Of a DNA stretch of 64,000 nucleotides, positions 18,788 through 28,647 are shown one piece after another. This stretch comes from Flavobacterium galactosidilyticum (lineage in GTDB: Bacteria > Bacteroidota > Bacteroidia > Flavobacteriales > Flavobacteriaceae): contig NZ_CP087135.1 of NCBI RefSeq assembly GCF_020911945.1, forward strand, positions 2,530,001-2,594,000. Direction: 5' to 3'. Under the pieces are notes generated by a model. The model was not told the origin of the DNA and ran no database searches. It worked only from the letters and a program-made list of their open reading frames with translations. Numbering within the stretch: position 1 is the first letter of the stretch; each line of letters opens with the position of its first letter. Both the position numbers and the translations under genes were made by a program.

Positions 18788-19809
18788 GTATAAGTATAAT
18801 AGTTTGTTGTTATAATAGTGTTAATAGGTTAAAACCAACTATTGAGCATTTATTAAATCAGGTTGATATACATCCAAGTCAGTGGGAGGTATTAATAATT
18901 GATAATGCATCAACTGATAAAACATCTGAAGTTGCTAGCGCTTTGTGGGAAAATGGTAAAAAAGAAAACAGCCCCAATTTTAAAATAATTAAAGAACCAA
19001 CACCTGGTTTATCTGCAGCTAGATTATGCGGTATAAAGAATTCAGTTTTTGATTTTGTATTGTTTTGTGATGATGATAATTGGTTATCAAAAAACTACTT
19101 ATCAGATGCATTTTCCATTATAGATAATAATTTGGAAGTTGGTATAATTGGGGGATATGGAGTTCCTGTTTTTGAAGGAAAAGAACCACCTTACTTTTGG
19201 GAAAATCAACATCATACTTTGGCAGTTGGTTCACAATATATTGAAGAAGGCGATATAACAAATACTCGAAAAGTAGTATATGGAGCTGGAATGATTTTAA
19301 ATAAAAATGCTTTTTTAAAATTGATAAATAATTATCAATTTGTGTTTCAATCTACAGATAGAATAGGATCATCATTAATTAGTAGTGGAGATCATGAGTT
19401 GTGTTTAGCTTTAATAATGATTGGTTATAAAATTTCATGGACTAAAAAATTACAATTTTCTCATTATATCCCCAAAAATAGAACAGAAATTAATTATTAT
19501 AAAAAATTATTTTTAGGATTTGGACTCTCTGGTCCTATGCTTATTGGCTATTCTTTAGATAAAAAATTTCCAAAAAGTATAAATAATGATTTTAGATATA
19601 TTGCAGGTAGAAATATTAAAAATATAATATTTACTTATACTAAAATTTTATTTCATCGAAATATTCTTAAAAAAAGTGATTATGAGATTTTAGATCTAAC
19701 ACAAGATTTATATTCAAGTATAGGTAGTTTTAAAACGACTATTAAAGTTAAGAATACTTATAGAGATAGCTTTATAGATTCTATGTTATTTAAAAATTCA
19801 AAAATATAA
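18781..19809 (+). CDS. Glycosyltransferase family 2
   Basis: 342 aa. GISIIVCCYNSVNRLKPTIE and WEVLIIDNASTDKTSEVA form the donor-binding N-terminus. FVLFCDDDNWLSKNY carries the D-D-D metal site. GAGMILNKNAF and the SSGDHELCLALIMIGYKI acceptor-side block are typical of GT2 enzymes (ED-like motif replaced by GDHEL). It starts inside the end of the DUF1919 gene, implying translational coupling, and probably acts on the same lipid-linked glycan. Confidence 0.86.
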   Translation: MVGISIIVCCYNSVNRLKPTIEHLLNQVDIHPSQWEVLIIDNASTDKTSEVASALWENGKKENSPNFKIIKEPTPGLSAARLCGIKNSVFDFVLFCDDDNWLSKNYLSDAFSIIDNNLEVGIIGGYGVPVFEGKEPPYFWENQHHTLAVGSQYIEEGDITNTRKVVYGAGMILNKNAFLKLINNYQFVFQSTDRIGSSLISSGDHELCLALIMIGYKISWTKKLQFSHYIPKNRTEINYYKKLFLGFGLSGPMLIGYSLDKKFPKSINNDFRYIAGRNIKNIIFTYTKILFHRNILKKSDYEILDLTQDLYSSIGSFKTTIKVKNTYRDSFIDSMLFKNSKI

Positions 19810-19853
19810 TTTAGACAATTTAATGCTAAATATACCTCGCTTGAGATATCAAA

Positions 19854-20792
19854 ATGAAAACATATAAAAATATTGTCATTACTCTTTTTGAAGGTCATTA
19901 TGAATTTGGAGTTGGTACTTTGTTAAATTCATTAGTGAAATCTGAATTTGAAGGGCTATTTTGTATTGGATATAAGGGGTGCTTACCTTTCTGGATTAAC
20001 CAATTACATTTAGTTGAAAATGAAAGTAATTTATATCAAGTTTCTGAATATATATATATTCGATTTGATGAGTTAAATGTGGATATGCATTTTGGTTATT
20101 ATAAACCATATTATATGAAGAAGGTATATCAAGAATATACAGATGCTAATGGTTATTTTTATTTTGATCCTGACATACTGATTTTAGCTAAATGGACATT
20201 TTTTGAAAATTGGTTGAATAGCGGAGTTGCTCTTTGTCAAGATATTTGTTATGATATGATGCATTATAATCATCCTTGGAGAAATCAATGGCGTAAAGAT
20301 TTTAAACAATATGATCAGGGAACGAGTCAATTTTGGAATTATTATGTTAATAGTGGTGCGATAGGTGTTGATTCAAAAACATTCAAAATTATTGATAGTT
20401 GGATCATGTTTACGGAAACTTACAAAAAAAATGATTTACCAATTACATACTTTAATCAAGAAGATACTTTATCTCCATACAAAGGAGACCAAGATGTTTT
20501 AAATGCAGTTTTAACTTTAAATGGAGATATTCCTATTTCCGTTATAGGTAAAGAAGCTATGGGATTTGCCTACCCAATTAGTATTATGGTTCATGCGATA
20601 GGTGGTGATGAAAAACCGTGGAAAATGAATTATTTGAAAACTGCGATTAAAGGTAAAGCGGCTATAGTAGCCGATAATTATTTTTTTGATTTTTATAATG
20701 GAAGAATAAAACTGTACAGTACTTTTAAATTGAATAGACGGAAATTAGCTTTAATGACTTCAAAATTAATTAATGGGTTTTGGAAAAAATAA
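19854..20792 (+). CDS. Probable glycosyltransferase with a DPD motif
   Basis: 312 aa, no signal peptide. The opening KNIVITLFEGHYEFGVGTLLNSLVKSEF resembles GT-A nucleotide-diphosphosugar transferases, and YFYFDPDILILAKW looks like a D-x-D metal-binding strand. Later blocks (NSGAIGVDSKTFKIIDSW; YKGDQDVLNAVL) resemble the acceptor half of GT8-like or related enzymes, where DQD is common. It sits between clear GT2 genes. I cannot name the CAZy family with certainty. Confidence 0.62.
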   Translation: MKTYKNIVITLFEGHYEFGVGTLLNSLVKSEFEGLFCIGYKGCLPFWINQLHLVENESNLYQVSEYIYIRFDELNVDMHFGYYKPYYMKKVYQEYTDANGYFYFDPDILILAKWTFFENWLNSGVALCQDICYDMMHYNHPWRNQWRKDFKQYDQGTSQFWNYYVNSGAIGVDSKTFKIIDSWIMFTETYKKNDLPITYFNQEDTLSPYKGDQDVLNAVLTLNGDIPISVIGKEAMGFAYPISIMVHAIGGDEKPWKMNYLKTAIKGKAAIVADNYFFDFYNGRIKLYSTFKLNRRKLALMTSKLINGFWKK

Positions 20793-21033
20793 TGAAATTT
20801 AAAATATATATAAGTAAAAAAATAAAATAGAGTTCGATTTCAAATCATTATAAATGTCATTCACTTTCAATTAAATATCGGTTGAAGAAAAATATCTATC
20901 AAGAACTATGTGTTTCTCTTAAAGTACTGTACTATTAAATACAAGGAATAGAGAAAACCTCCTAAAGATACAGGTATAAAATTGTGTTATAGTAAGGATA
21001 ATGCTGTAAAAATATTATAATATTTAAAATAGT

Positions 21034-21981
21034 ATGAAAAAAATATCTATATGTATTCCAACCTATTCAAGGTTAAATTATCTGATAGAATTAGTCAATT
21101 CTTGTTTAAATCAAAGTTATAGTGATTTTGAAATTTGCATTTCTCAAGACTGTACACCTAAAGGATTGGTTCAGGAAATTAAAGAATACTGTGAATATTT
21201 GGTATCAAAATACCCATATATTGTTAGGTATGTTGCTCAAGATAAAAATTTGGGGATAGCTGGAAATTGGAATTTCTTGGTAGAAATGGCAAATGGAGAA
21301 TATATTTTTATGCCAGGGGATGATGATTTGATTGCTCCTGATTTTTTAGAAAAGATGCTTGCACCTCCAAATTTAAGTGCTGATGTTATTTTTTGTGATC
21401 AAATTTTTATTGATAGTAATGGTGAAAAGTTGGTTGATATTACCATAGAACTCAATTATATATATAAAAGAGACATACTCTTAAGTGGAATTGTCAAAGA
21501 GCCAGTTAAAAGAGTACTTCAAAATTCTATACCGATGTCTTCTGCAATAATTAAACGTATTTGTTTTTTAACATTATCTTTTGATAACAGAATTAACACA
21601 CCGGAATTAGAAGTTTTTTTAAAAATAGCCTTAGGCGGTGGGAAATTTATTTTTGTTAATGAACAATTAGCTTTTTATCGAATGCATCAAGGTTCAGCAA
21701 CATCATCAGGACTGTCGATTGGTCAATTTTTATCTAATATTATGGATATTGAAATTCCTGAAGAGTATTTTTCTGATAAATATAAATTGATAATTAATGC
21801 AATAGTACCAGGTATAAATAATGCTTTAAGTAATGGAAATGTTGAAGTTGCTAAAAAATTATATAATAGTGAATTTTATCCAAGAAAAAATGTAACCATA
21901 AGAATCTTGCAAGGGCTACTATTATTATTTCCCAATTATATTTCGAAGTTTATTTTGGACTATCGTAAAAGCTACCTATGA
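21034..21981 (+). CDS. Glycosyltransferase family 2
   Basis: 315 aa. KISICIPTYSRLNYLIELVN, FEICISQDCTPKG and GEYIFMPGDDDLIAPDFLEK form a standard GT2 fold with a G-D-D-D metal site. RINTPELEVFLKIALGGGKF and LAFYRMHQGSATSSG match the C-terminal acceptor region (the YRxHxGSxS motif is frequent in this group). It follows a 241-bp gap with no recognised feature and overlaps the next gene by ATGA, so the two are translationally coupled. Confidence 0.87.
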   Translation: MKKISICIPTYSRLNYLIELVNSCLNQSYSDFEICISQDCTPKGLVQEIKEYCEYLVSKYPYIVRYVAQDKNLGIAGNWNFLVEMANGEYIFMPGDDDLIAPDFLEKMLAPPNLSADVIFCDQIFIDSNGEKLVDITIELNYIYKRDILLSGIVKEPVKRVLQNSIPMSSAIIKRICFLTLSFDNRINTPELEVFLKIALGGGKFIFVNEQLAFYRMHQGSATSSGLSIGQFLSNIMDIEIPEEYFSDKYKLIINAIVPGINNALSNGNVEVAKKLYNSEFYPRKNVTIRILQGLLLLFPNYISKFILDYRKSYL

Positions 21982-23060
21982 AAATTATTTTTCTTTGTGG
22001 ATCTTTAGAGCCTGGACAGGATGGAGTTGGTGATTATACCCGCCGATTGAGTGGTGAACTTATAAAATTGGGGCATCAAGTTCGGATTATAGCTTTATGC
22101 GATTATCAGGCTATTTGTTTTAATACTGAAAATCAAATGGTAGAGGAAACTAGAGTAATTGTAAACCGGATACCAGTATCAATAATAAATAATCAGCGTT
22201 TTATTTGGGTGGAAAATATTTTAAAAGAATATGGACCCGATTGGATTAGCCTGCAGTTTGTACCTTATAGTTTTAACTCAAAAGGATTGCCTTTCTGGTT
22301 GCCCTCTTTCTTGAAGAAATTAAAGTCAAAGTACAAATGGCATATTATGTTTCATGAATTATGGCTAGGAATAGATATTGAATCTTCATTTAAACATAAA
22401 TGTATAGGTCAATTTCAACAATTAATAATTAAAAAAATTTTTGTAAATATTAAACCAAATTTAGTTAGTACACAAAATAAATTATACCAATTTTTTCTTG
22501 AATCTCATAATATTAAAGTTGACTTATTACCAATTTGCGGTAATATACCGACAACAGCTTTAAAAAATAAAACTATAAAATTTATACAATTTGTTTTGTT
22601 TGGTACCATTCAAACTGGAGCTCCTTTTGGAGATTTTATTATTGATTTAGTCTCCAATAAAATTAACTTTATTAAACCTATAAAGTTTATTTTTATTGGG
22701 AAAAATGGCTCTGAATTGTTTTATTATACAACTATTCTAGATAATTACAATATTTGTTATGAAGTTATGGGTCTGCAATCTGAAAATGTAATATCACAAG
22801 TTCTTATTGATAGTGATTTTGGTATTTCTACAACTCCTTATTTTCAAACGGAAAAGAGTGGAGTTTACGCGGCATATAGAGAACATAAACTCACCACTAT
22901 TTCCGTTTCACGTGAATGGACACCAACAAAAGGACAGTATATTGTGCCAAATATTATTAAATATGAGAAAAATAATTTAAATATAATTGAAGTGGATTTT
23001 AACGTGTTTAATTTGAATTCCATGGCAAAGCAATTTATTAATTCTATTTCTAAAATATGA
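21978..23060 (+). CDS. Glycosyltransferase family 4-like (GT-B)
   Basis: 360 aa. The start IIFLCGSLEPGQDGVGDYTRRLSGELIKLGHQV is the GT4-type N-terminal Rossmann segment with the G-x-G-D-Y-T loop. The C-terminal half (FVLFGTIQTGAPFGDFI; IDSDFGISTTPYFQTEKSGVYAAYREH) replaces the usual E-x7-E motif with a degenerate version, so it is a divergent family member. It overlaps both neighbours by 4 bp (ATGA), which indicates tight coupling with the GT2 before it and the GT4 after it. Confidence 0.75.
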   Translation: MKIIFLCGSLEPGQDGVGDYTRRLSGELIKLGHQVRIIALCDYQAICFNTENQMVEETRVIVNRIPVSIINNQRFIWVENILKEYGPDWISLQFVPYSFNSKGLPFWLPSFLKKLKSKYKWHIMFHELWLGIDIESSFKHKCIGQFQQLIIKKIFVNIKPNLVSTQNKLYQFFLESHNIKVDLLPICGNIPTTALKNKTIKFIQFVLFGTIQTGAPFGDFIIDLVSNKINFIKPIKFIFIGKNGSELFYYTTILDNYNICYEVMGLQSENVISQVLIDSDFGISTTPYFQTEKSGVYAAYREHKLTTISVSREWTPTKGQYIVPNIIKYEKNNLNIIEVDFNVFNLNSMAKQFINSISKI

Positions 23061-24301
23061 AGATACTAGTATCTCATCCCACTTTAAATGCAAATTCAAA
23101 AAATTTAGTAATTGGTTTATTGAAAAATAAATTACTTTTTAAATTGTTTACAGCTGTTGCAATATTTCCAGGTCAACTATTATATAAGTTGGGTAACAAT
23201 CCAAAATTAAAAGATTTAAAAAGAAGAAATTTAGAGAAAGACTGGCAACCTTACACTCGATCAAACTCTTTTTTTGAGTTTGGACGTTTATTAGCTTCAA
23301 AATTTCATTTAGAGAATTTGGTAAAACACGAAAAAGGCTATTTTTCTGTTGACAGTGTTTATAAAAAACACGATTTATGGGTTGCTAATAATTTGGATCA
23401 AGTAAAAAAAGAGGGATTATCAGGAATATATGGATATGAAGATGGTTCATTAGCCACTTTTACAAAAGCCAAAAAATTGGGAATTAAATGCATTTATGAC
23501 CTGCCTATTGGTTATTATAAGAGTGCTCTTTTACTGATGAAAAATGAATTTGATGATAATCCTGATTGGTCCAGTACACTTATAGGTTTTAATGATTCAC
23601 CAGAAAAGTTGAATAAAAAAGACCAAGAATTATCCATGGCAGATGTTATTTTTGTTGCAAGTAGTTTTACAAAAAAAACATTGCAATACTATTCTGGAAA
23701 TTTGACAGAAATAAAAGTAATTCCATACGGTTTTCCTGAGGTGAATTTTAAAAAATTATATAAACCAATAGAAGGTCGTAAACTAAAAGTTTTATTTGTA
23801 GGAGGATTATCACAGAGAAAAGGACTTTCTTATTTGTTTGATGCAGTAGAAGGATTACAAAATAAATTAGAATTAACTGTTGTGGGGCATAAAGTAGTTT
23901 CTGATTGTAATGCTTTGAATAAAGCTTTAGATCAGCATCATTGGATGCCGTCATTGTCTCATGATCAAGTACTAATGTGTATGCGTGAACATGATGTTTT
24001 AGTTTTTCCTTCTCTTTTTGAAGGTTTTGGTTTGGTGATTACAGAAGCAATGTCACAAGGAGTTCCTGTTATTACGACTGATCGAACAGCAGGACCTGAT
24101 TTAATCAAGCATGGTGAAGATGGATGGATTGTATCACCTAGCTCTTCAATGGCAATAAAAGAAGTTTTATTAACTATTCTAGAAAAACCAGAGCTATTGA
24201 AACAATTCGGACTGGCTGCACAAGCAAAGGCAAAAAGTAGACCATGGTCAGTTTATGGGCAAGAAATGGCAGATGCAATTTCATCTTTAAAAATTTCCTA
24301 A
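23057..24301 (+). CDS. Glycosyltransferase family 4
   Basis: 414 aa GT-B enzyme. The C-terminal domain is well conserved: KVLFVGGLSQRKGLSYLFDAV, then HHWMPSLSHDQVLMCMREHDVLVFPSLFEG, then FGLVITEAMSQGVPVITTDRTAGPDLIKHGEDG with the E-x7-E type donor motif (FEGFGLVITEA). The N-terminal acceptor half (SHPTLNANSKNLVIGLL...) is less typical. A retaining sugar transferase acting on the repeat unit is the expected role. Confidence 0.88.
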   Translation: MKILVSHPTLNANSKNLVIGLLKNKLLFKLFTAVAIFPGQLLYKLGNNPKLKDLKRRNLEKDWQPYTRSNSFFEFGRLLASKFHLENLVKHEKGYFSVDSVYKKHDLWVANNLDQVKKEGLSGIYGYEDGSLATFTKAKKLGIKCIYDLPIGYYKSALLLMKNEFDDNPDWSSTLIGFNDSPEKLNKKDQELSMADVIFVASSFTKKTLQYYSGNLTEIKVIPYGFPEVNFKKLYKPIEGRKLKVLFVGGLSQRKGLSYLFDAVEGLQNKLELTVVGHKVVSDCNALNKALDQHHWMPSLSHDQVLMCMREHDVLVFPSLFEGFGLVITEAMSQGVPVITTDRTAGPDLIKHGEDGWIVSPSSSMAIKEVLLTILEKPELLKQFGLAAQAKAKSRPWSVYGQEMADAISSLKIS

Positions 24302-24314
24302 ATAAATAGCATTC

Positions 24315-25631
24315 ATGATTATAAACACAGAACAAGAAGTTTTTCCAAATTATAATTCTATAAAAATAGCGATATGGCTTTATTTTTTTCTTTGGATTTT
24401 TGAAGGGGCTTTGCGTAAATGGATTTTACCTAGTTTAGCTACTCCATTATTGGTGGTACGAGATCCTATTGCTATTTATATAATTCTAAGAGTTTTTTAT
24501 TTGAATATTAAATTTATAAATCCTTACGTTGTTATAAGTTTAATATTCACTTTATTAAGTTTAGCTATTACATTAACTTTCGGTCATGGGAATTTATTTG
24601 TAGGTCTTTATGGTGCTAGGATTATGTTAATTCATTTTCCTCTGATATTCATAATAGGTGCAGTTTTCACAAAAGATGACATATTAAAAATGGGACGTGC
24701 GTTTTTGGGAATTAATATTTTGGTAACTTTAATTGTTTATTTTCAGTACATTAGTCCTCAATCTGCTTTTGTTAATATAGGTATTGGAGGTGAAGGTAGT
24801 GCTGGTTTTGCGGGTTCGATGGGTTATTTTCGTCCTTCTGGTACTTTTTCGTTTATTTCTGGATTGGCTAATTTTTATACAGGAGTATCTGTTTTTGTCT
24901 TTTATTTTTGGTTATCCAAAGACTCTTGTTCAAAAATTCTTCTTTATATTAGTACAATTGCATTGGTTGTGGGTTTACCTTTAACTATAAGTCGCGGTGC
25001 AGTTGCTGCTGTAATTATAGTTGGATTATTTGCAATAATAGCATCTGTTACTACAGGTAAACAAGTATTTAGATTAATATTTATTAGTGTTGTTTTTTGT
25101 TTTGTAATATTTATTTTACAAAAGTATTTAACGATATTTAACGTAGGAACTGAGGTTTTTTTGGATCGTGTTGAATCGGCTAATCTGCAAGCTGGTTCGG
25201 GTGGTTTAAAAGATTCTATTTTATTAAGAGCCTTAAATGAAACTTTTGGCCCCATTGGTGACTTATTAAGTCAACCCTTATTTTCAGGTAATTTAGGAAT
25301 GGGAACAAATGCAGGCGCCCAGATGTTAACAGGTAAAACAAATTTCATGATTTCAGAAATGGAATCTGGTCGTTTGATAGGTGAACAAGGTGTCATATTT
25401 GGAGGTGGTTTAATATTTTTAAGAATGTTATTTGCTATTCGTTTGGCAATTAAATCGTTTAAATTACCTCAAGAGGCAAAACTTCTACCTTTTATTATTT
25501 GTGGAGCAGCATGTATAACATTGTTTCTTGGACAATGGGCTCAACCTAGTATATTAGGATATGCAATCATTATTTCAGGTTTAGTTATAGCTAGTTTTAA
25601 AAAAGATGTTAGTCCATTGAAAAGTATATGA
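24315..25631 (+). CDS. O-antigen polymerase/ligase-like membrane protein (Wzy-type)
   Basis: 438 aa with about 10-11 hydrophobic helices. FLWIFEGALRKWILPSLATPLLVVRDPIA is a frequent N-terminal signature of Bacteroidota Wzy proteins. A large hydrophilic loop (about 285-365) contains GNLGMGTNAGAQMLTGK and SEMESGRLIGEQGVIFGGG, matching the periplasmic loop of the Wzy_C/O-antigen ligase family. In this locus, with Wzx, Wza and Wzc, polymerisation of flipped repeat units is the simplest role. A ligase cannot be excluded from sequence alone. Confidence 0.8.
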   Translation: MIINTEQEVFPNYNSIKIAIWLYFFLWIFEGALRKWILPSLATPLLVVRDPIAIYIILRVFYLNIKFINPYVVISLIFTLLSLAITLTFGHGNLFVGLYGARIMLIHFPLIFIIGAVFTKDDILKMGRAFLGINILVTLIVYFQYISPQSAFVNIGIGGEGSAGFAGSMGYFRPSGTFSFISGLANFYTGVSVFVFYFWLSKDSCSKILLYISTIALVVGLPLTISRGAVAAVIIVGLFAIIASVTTGKQVFRLIFISVVFCFVIFILQKYLTIFNVGTEVFLDRVESANLQAGSGGLKDSILLRALNETFGPIGDLLSQPLFSGNLGMGTNAGAQMLTGKTNFMISEMESGRLIGEQGVIFGGGLIFLRMLFAIRLAIKSFKLPQEAKLLPFIICGAACITLFLGQWAQPSILGYAIIISGLVIASFKKDVSPLKSI

Positions 25632-25684
25632 TTGCGCTAATAATTGTAGTTTTTATAACTCCTATTAAAATAATTTAAATATAA

Positions 25685-26857
25685 ATGAAAATTATACTTT
25701 TCACACATCCAGACTTTTTAAATCACCAAAGCATGCCAAGATTTGCCAAAATGATTAGTGGTGGTTTGAAGCAAAAGGGGCATGAAGTGAAAGAATGGAG
25801 TCCGAAAGCTTATTTTTTTAAACTAGCTTTAGGAAAGCCATTTTTAGAAAAGTGGTTGGGCTACTTGGATCAATATTTAGTTTTTCCAATTAGTATAAAA
25901 GTTAAGCTGTTAAGTTGCAGTAGTGACACTTTATTTGTTTTTGCAGATAATGCTTTAGGGATATGGGTACCATTAGTAAAGAAAAGATTCCATGTGGTGC
26001 ACTGTCATGATTTTTTAGCACAACAATCTGCTTTTGGTATGTTGCCAGAAAATATAATTGGTTTAACTGGAAAATACTATCAAAAATTTATTCATTGGGG
26101 CTATGATAAAGCTAAGAATTTTATCAGTATTTCAATTAAAACTCAAAAGGATTTACATGTTTTATTAACTAAAGCACCAAAAATCTCTAAAGTTGTTTAT
26201 AATGGATTAAATCAAAATTTTCAACCTATAAAAAATAAAATAATACTACGTGAATTACTAACAAATAAATATAAGATAGATTTATCAAAAGGTTACATAC
26301 TACATGTAGGAGGTAATGCTTTTTATAAAAATAAATTAGGAGTACTTGAAATATATGATCAGTGGGCCAAAGATTTTACAGCAAATATTCCATTAATCTT
26401 GGTTGGAGAACCACCTTCTGTTGAGTTGATCAATTTTAAAGAAAAGTCAATAGTTTCAAAATCTATTTATTTTATGAAAAATATTAATGATTTTCATTTA
26501 AGGCAATTCTATCAAGGTGCTTCGGTTTTACTTTTTCCTTCCTCATATGAAGGTTTCGGTTGGCCAATAGTTGAAGCAATGGCCTCAGGTACCTTGGTGA
26601 TTACTACTAATGAGTACCCAATGAAAGAAGTGGCGGCAGATGCAGGTTTTTATATTCCAAAAAAAATATTTAATTCACAAGCAGTGATAAAATGGAAAAG
26701 TGTTGCTGCTAAAGAATTAGAAAAGGTAATGCAGCTAACGCCAGAACAAATTATATTAGCAGAACAAAAGTCAATTTTAAGGTCAAAAGAATTTTCAGCT
26801 GAGGGTTTTGTCAATTCAATAGAAAAGATTTATCAACAAATCTTACTAGACAAATGA
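25685..26857 (+). CDS. Glycosyltransferase family 4
   Basis: 390 aa. The N-terminus (IILFTHPDFLNHQSMPRFAKMISGGLKQKGHEV) and the C-terminal donor site (ASVLLFPSSYEGFGWPIVEAMASGTLVITTNEYPMKEVAADAG) are standard GT4, with the E-G-F-G-x-x-x-x-E-A motif. KGYILHVGGNAFYKNKLGVLEIY matches the domain-linking GG-x-x-x-x-K motif. It overlaps the next GT4 by ATGA. Sugar specificity unknown. Confidence 0.88.
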   Translation: MKIILFTHPDFLNHQSMPRFAKMISGGLKQKGHEVKEWSPKAYFFKLALGKPFLEKWLGYLDQYLVFPISIKVKLLSCSSDTLFVFADNALGIWVPLVKKRFHVVHCHDFLAQQSAFGMLPENIIGLTGKYYQKFIHWGYDKAKNFISISIKTQKDLHVLLTKAPKISKVVYNGLNQNFQPIKNKIILRELLTNKYKIDLSKGYILHVGGNAFYKNKLGVLEIYDQWAKDFTANIPLILVGEPPSVELINFKEKSIVSKSIYFMKNINDFHLRQFYQGASVLLFPSSYEGFGWPIVEAMASGTLVITTNEYPMKEVAADAGFYIPKKIFNSQAVIKWKSVAAKELEKVMQLTPEQIILAEQKSILRSKEFSAEGFVNSIEKIYQQILLDK

Positions 26858-27936
26858 AAGTAATACATTTTATTGATACTATCGATAAAACAGCTGGAGG
26901 AACAACTGAATATATGCGTTTATTGAGTAATGCACTAAAATCAGAAGTTGATTTAATAGTAGTAACAGGACTTTCAGAATCTCCTATAGAAATAAGTAGT
27001 GTTAAAATTCAATTTTTTGATTGTAAAGTTTGGCGTTGGTTTAATCTTTTAAATGAGTTTCGAACTTTCTTAAAAAAGGAAAAACCTAATATTGTTCATA
27101 TTAACGGCATTTGGAGTCCTCAAAACTGGGGATTTCAAAAAGTAGCTCAAGAATTGGGTATTAAGGTAGTTTTGTCTCCACACGGAATGCTTGAACCTTG
27201 GATTTTAGCACATAATAGTTGGAAAAAAAAAATAGGTCTTTATTTATACCAAAACAAAGCTATTCGGGCTGCCGAACACTTACATGTTACCGCACAAATG
27301 GAAAAAGAAAGTATAAGGAATCTTGGGTATACAAATGAACTTACTATTATTCCTAATGGAATTGATTTAAGTGAAATTAAACAGAAAAAAGAGTCCTATG
27401 GAACTAAAAAAATAATTTTTTTATCCCGTATTCATCCCAAAAAAGGAATTGATTTATTGTTAGATGCTTGGCGTATAACTAATACTGAAGGATGGTCATT
27501 AGAAATAGCAGGAAATGGAGATATAAATTATATAAGAATTTTGTCTGAAAGTGCTAGTGATATTAACAATGTACATTTTGTGGGTGCAAAATATGGTGAA
27601 GATAAGTGGGATTTTTTACGATCAGCAGATATAATGATATTACCCACTTATAGTGAAAATTTTGGTATAGTGGTGGCAGAAGCTTTGGCAGTTGGTCTAC
27701 CCGTGATTACCACCAAAGGAACACCTTGGGAAGATTTAAATATATATGATTGCGGTTGGTGGATTGATTTGTCATTAGAAAGTTTGTCTTGTACTTTAGA
27801 AACTGCTTTTTTGACGAAAACTCTTGAACTTAGGAAATTAGGAAGTAATGGTATAAAATTAATTGAAGATAAATATAATATTAAACAAATTGGAAAAGAT
27901 ATTAAAAAATTATACAAAAAGATTTTAACTGATTAA
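26854..27936 (+). CDS. Glycosyltransferase family 4
   Basis: 360 aa. IDTIDKTAGGTTEYMRLLSNALKSE gives the N-terminal fold with the G-G-x-x loop, and VVLSPHGMLEPWIL is the HGM-x-x-P-W block common in WcaI/WcaL-like enzymes. IIFLSRIHPKKGIDLLLDAW and the final block ILPTYSENFGIVVAEALAVG...PVITTKGTPW carry the donor-binding E-x7-E-like residues. It ends 7 bp before the WcaF-like acetyltransferase, an arrangement familiar from colanic-acid-like loci. Confidence 0.88.
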   Translation: MKVIHFIDTIDKTAGGTTEYMRLLSNALKSEVDLIVVTGLSESPIEISSVKIQFFDCKVWRWFNLLNEFRTFLKKEKPNIVHINGIWSPQNWGFQKVAQELGIKVVLSPHGMLEPWILAHNSWKKKIGLYLYQNKAIRAAEHLHVTAQMEKESIRNLGYTNELTIIPNGIDLSEIKQKKESYGTKKIIFLSRIHPKKGIDLLLDAWRITNTEGWSLEIAGNGDINYIRILSESASDINNVHFVGAKYGEDKWDFLRSADIMILPTYSENFGIVVAEALAVGLPVITTKGTPWEDLNIYDCGWWIDLSLESLSCTLETAFLTKTLELRKLGSNGIKLIEDKYNIKQIGKDIKKLYKKILTD

Positions 27937-27943
27937 AACTATT

Positions 27944-28489
27944 ATGACTGTAGCACTTAAAACGTTTAAAACTAATAATTTTTCCAAGGGGAAAGGGAAA
28001 CTGGTTCAATTACTTTGGATTCTTTGTAATGCCTTTTTCTTGAAAAATTCTCTGTTCGTTTTTATGAAATTCAAAGTCATTTTATTACGGATTTTTGGCG
28101 CTAAAATCGGACATGGGACGATTATTAAGCCTAACGTAAATATTAAATTTCCATGGAAATTGGTTATTGGAAATGATGTTTGGATTGGCGAAGGAGTTTG
28201 GATTGATAATTTAGATAAAGTAACCATTGGTGATGATGTTTGTATTTCCCAAGGAGCTTTACTTTTAACTGGAAATCACGATTATAAATCTTCTTCCTTT
28301 GATTATAAAAATGAACCCATTAATATTGAAAATGGAGTTTGGATTGGAGCAAAATCTGTCGTTTGTCCAGGAGTAATTTGTAAAAATGAATGTATTTTAA
28401 CCGTAGGATCAGTTGCTACAAAAGATTTAGAATCCTTCGGTATTTATCAAGGTAATCCTGCTTTACTTATAAGACAGAGAAAATATTAA
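27944..28489 (+). CDS. wcaF: WcaF-like hexapeptide-repeat acetyltransferase
   Basis: 181 aa. From about residue 55 on it shows left-handed beta-helix hexapeptide repeats (IGHGTIIKPNVNI, IGNDVWIGEGVWIDNL, IGDDVCISQGALLLTGNHDY), ending with IENGVWIGAKSVVCPGVIC and VGSVATKDLESFGIYQGNPALLIRQR. The His in TGNHDY is the expected catalytic base. The overall form matches colanic-acid acetyltransferase WcaF, which transfers acetyl from acetyl-CoA to a sugar of the repeat unit. It is 7 bp after a GT4 gene. The symbol is by family resemblance. Confidence 0.82.
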   Translation: MTVALKTFKTNNFSKGKGKLVQLLWILCNAFFLKNSLFVFMKFKVILLRIFGAKIGHGTIIKPNVNIKFPWKLVIGNDVWIGEGVWIDNLDKVTIGDDVCISQGALLLTGNHDYKSSSFDYKNEPINIENGVWIGAKSVVCPGVICKNECILTVGSVATKDLESFGIYQGNPALLIRQRKY

Positions 28490-28536
28490 ATAACAATATA
28501 TAAAAAACCTGGTTTTAAAAAAAATAGATTTTTTAA
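28490..28536. other. Short spacer after the WcaF-like gene
   Basis: No terminator hairpin is evident here, which matters because 0.9 kb without an intact gene follows. Confidence 0.4.
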
Positions 28537-28647
28537 GAAGCTATTTTTGATAAAAATCAAGAAAAACGAAGAGTTATAAAAGCATTGCGATATAATATGC
28601 CTTTTCGTCCATTGTTAGTTTTTATTTATAGATATTACACCCAATAG
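28537..28647 (+). pseudogene. Fragment of a glycosyltransferase C-terminus (WaaE-like GT2)
   Basis: An open stretch of 36 codons bounded by stops, with no start codon, reads EAIFDKNQEKRRVIKALRYN then MPFRPLLVFIYRYYTQ. The RYNMPFRPLLxFIYxYF pattern is typical of the membrane-associated C-terminal part of WaaE/KdtX-like GT2 proteins, which frequently neighbour WcaF-like genes in Bacteroidota. The expected following block (LGFLDGKxGF) is absent. I read it as the scrap of a deleted glycosyltransferase gene. Confidence 0.42.
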
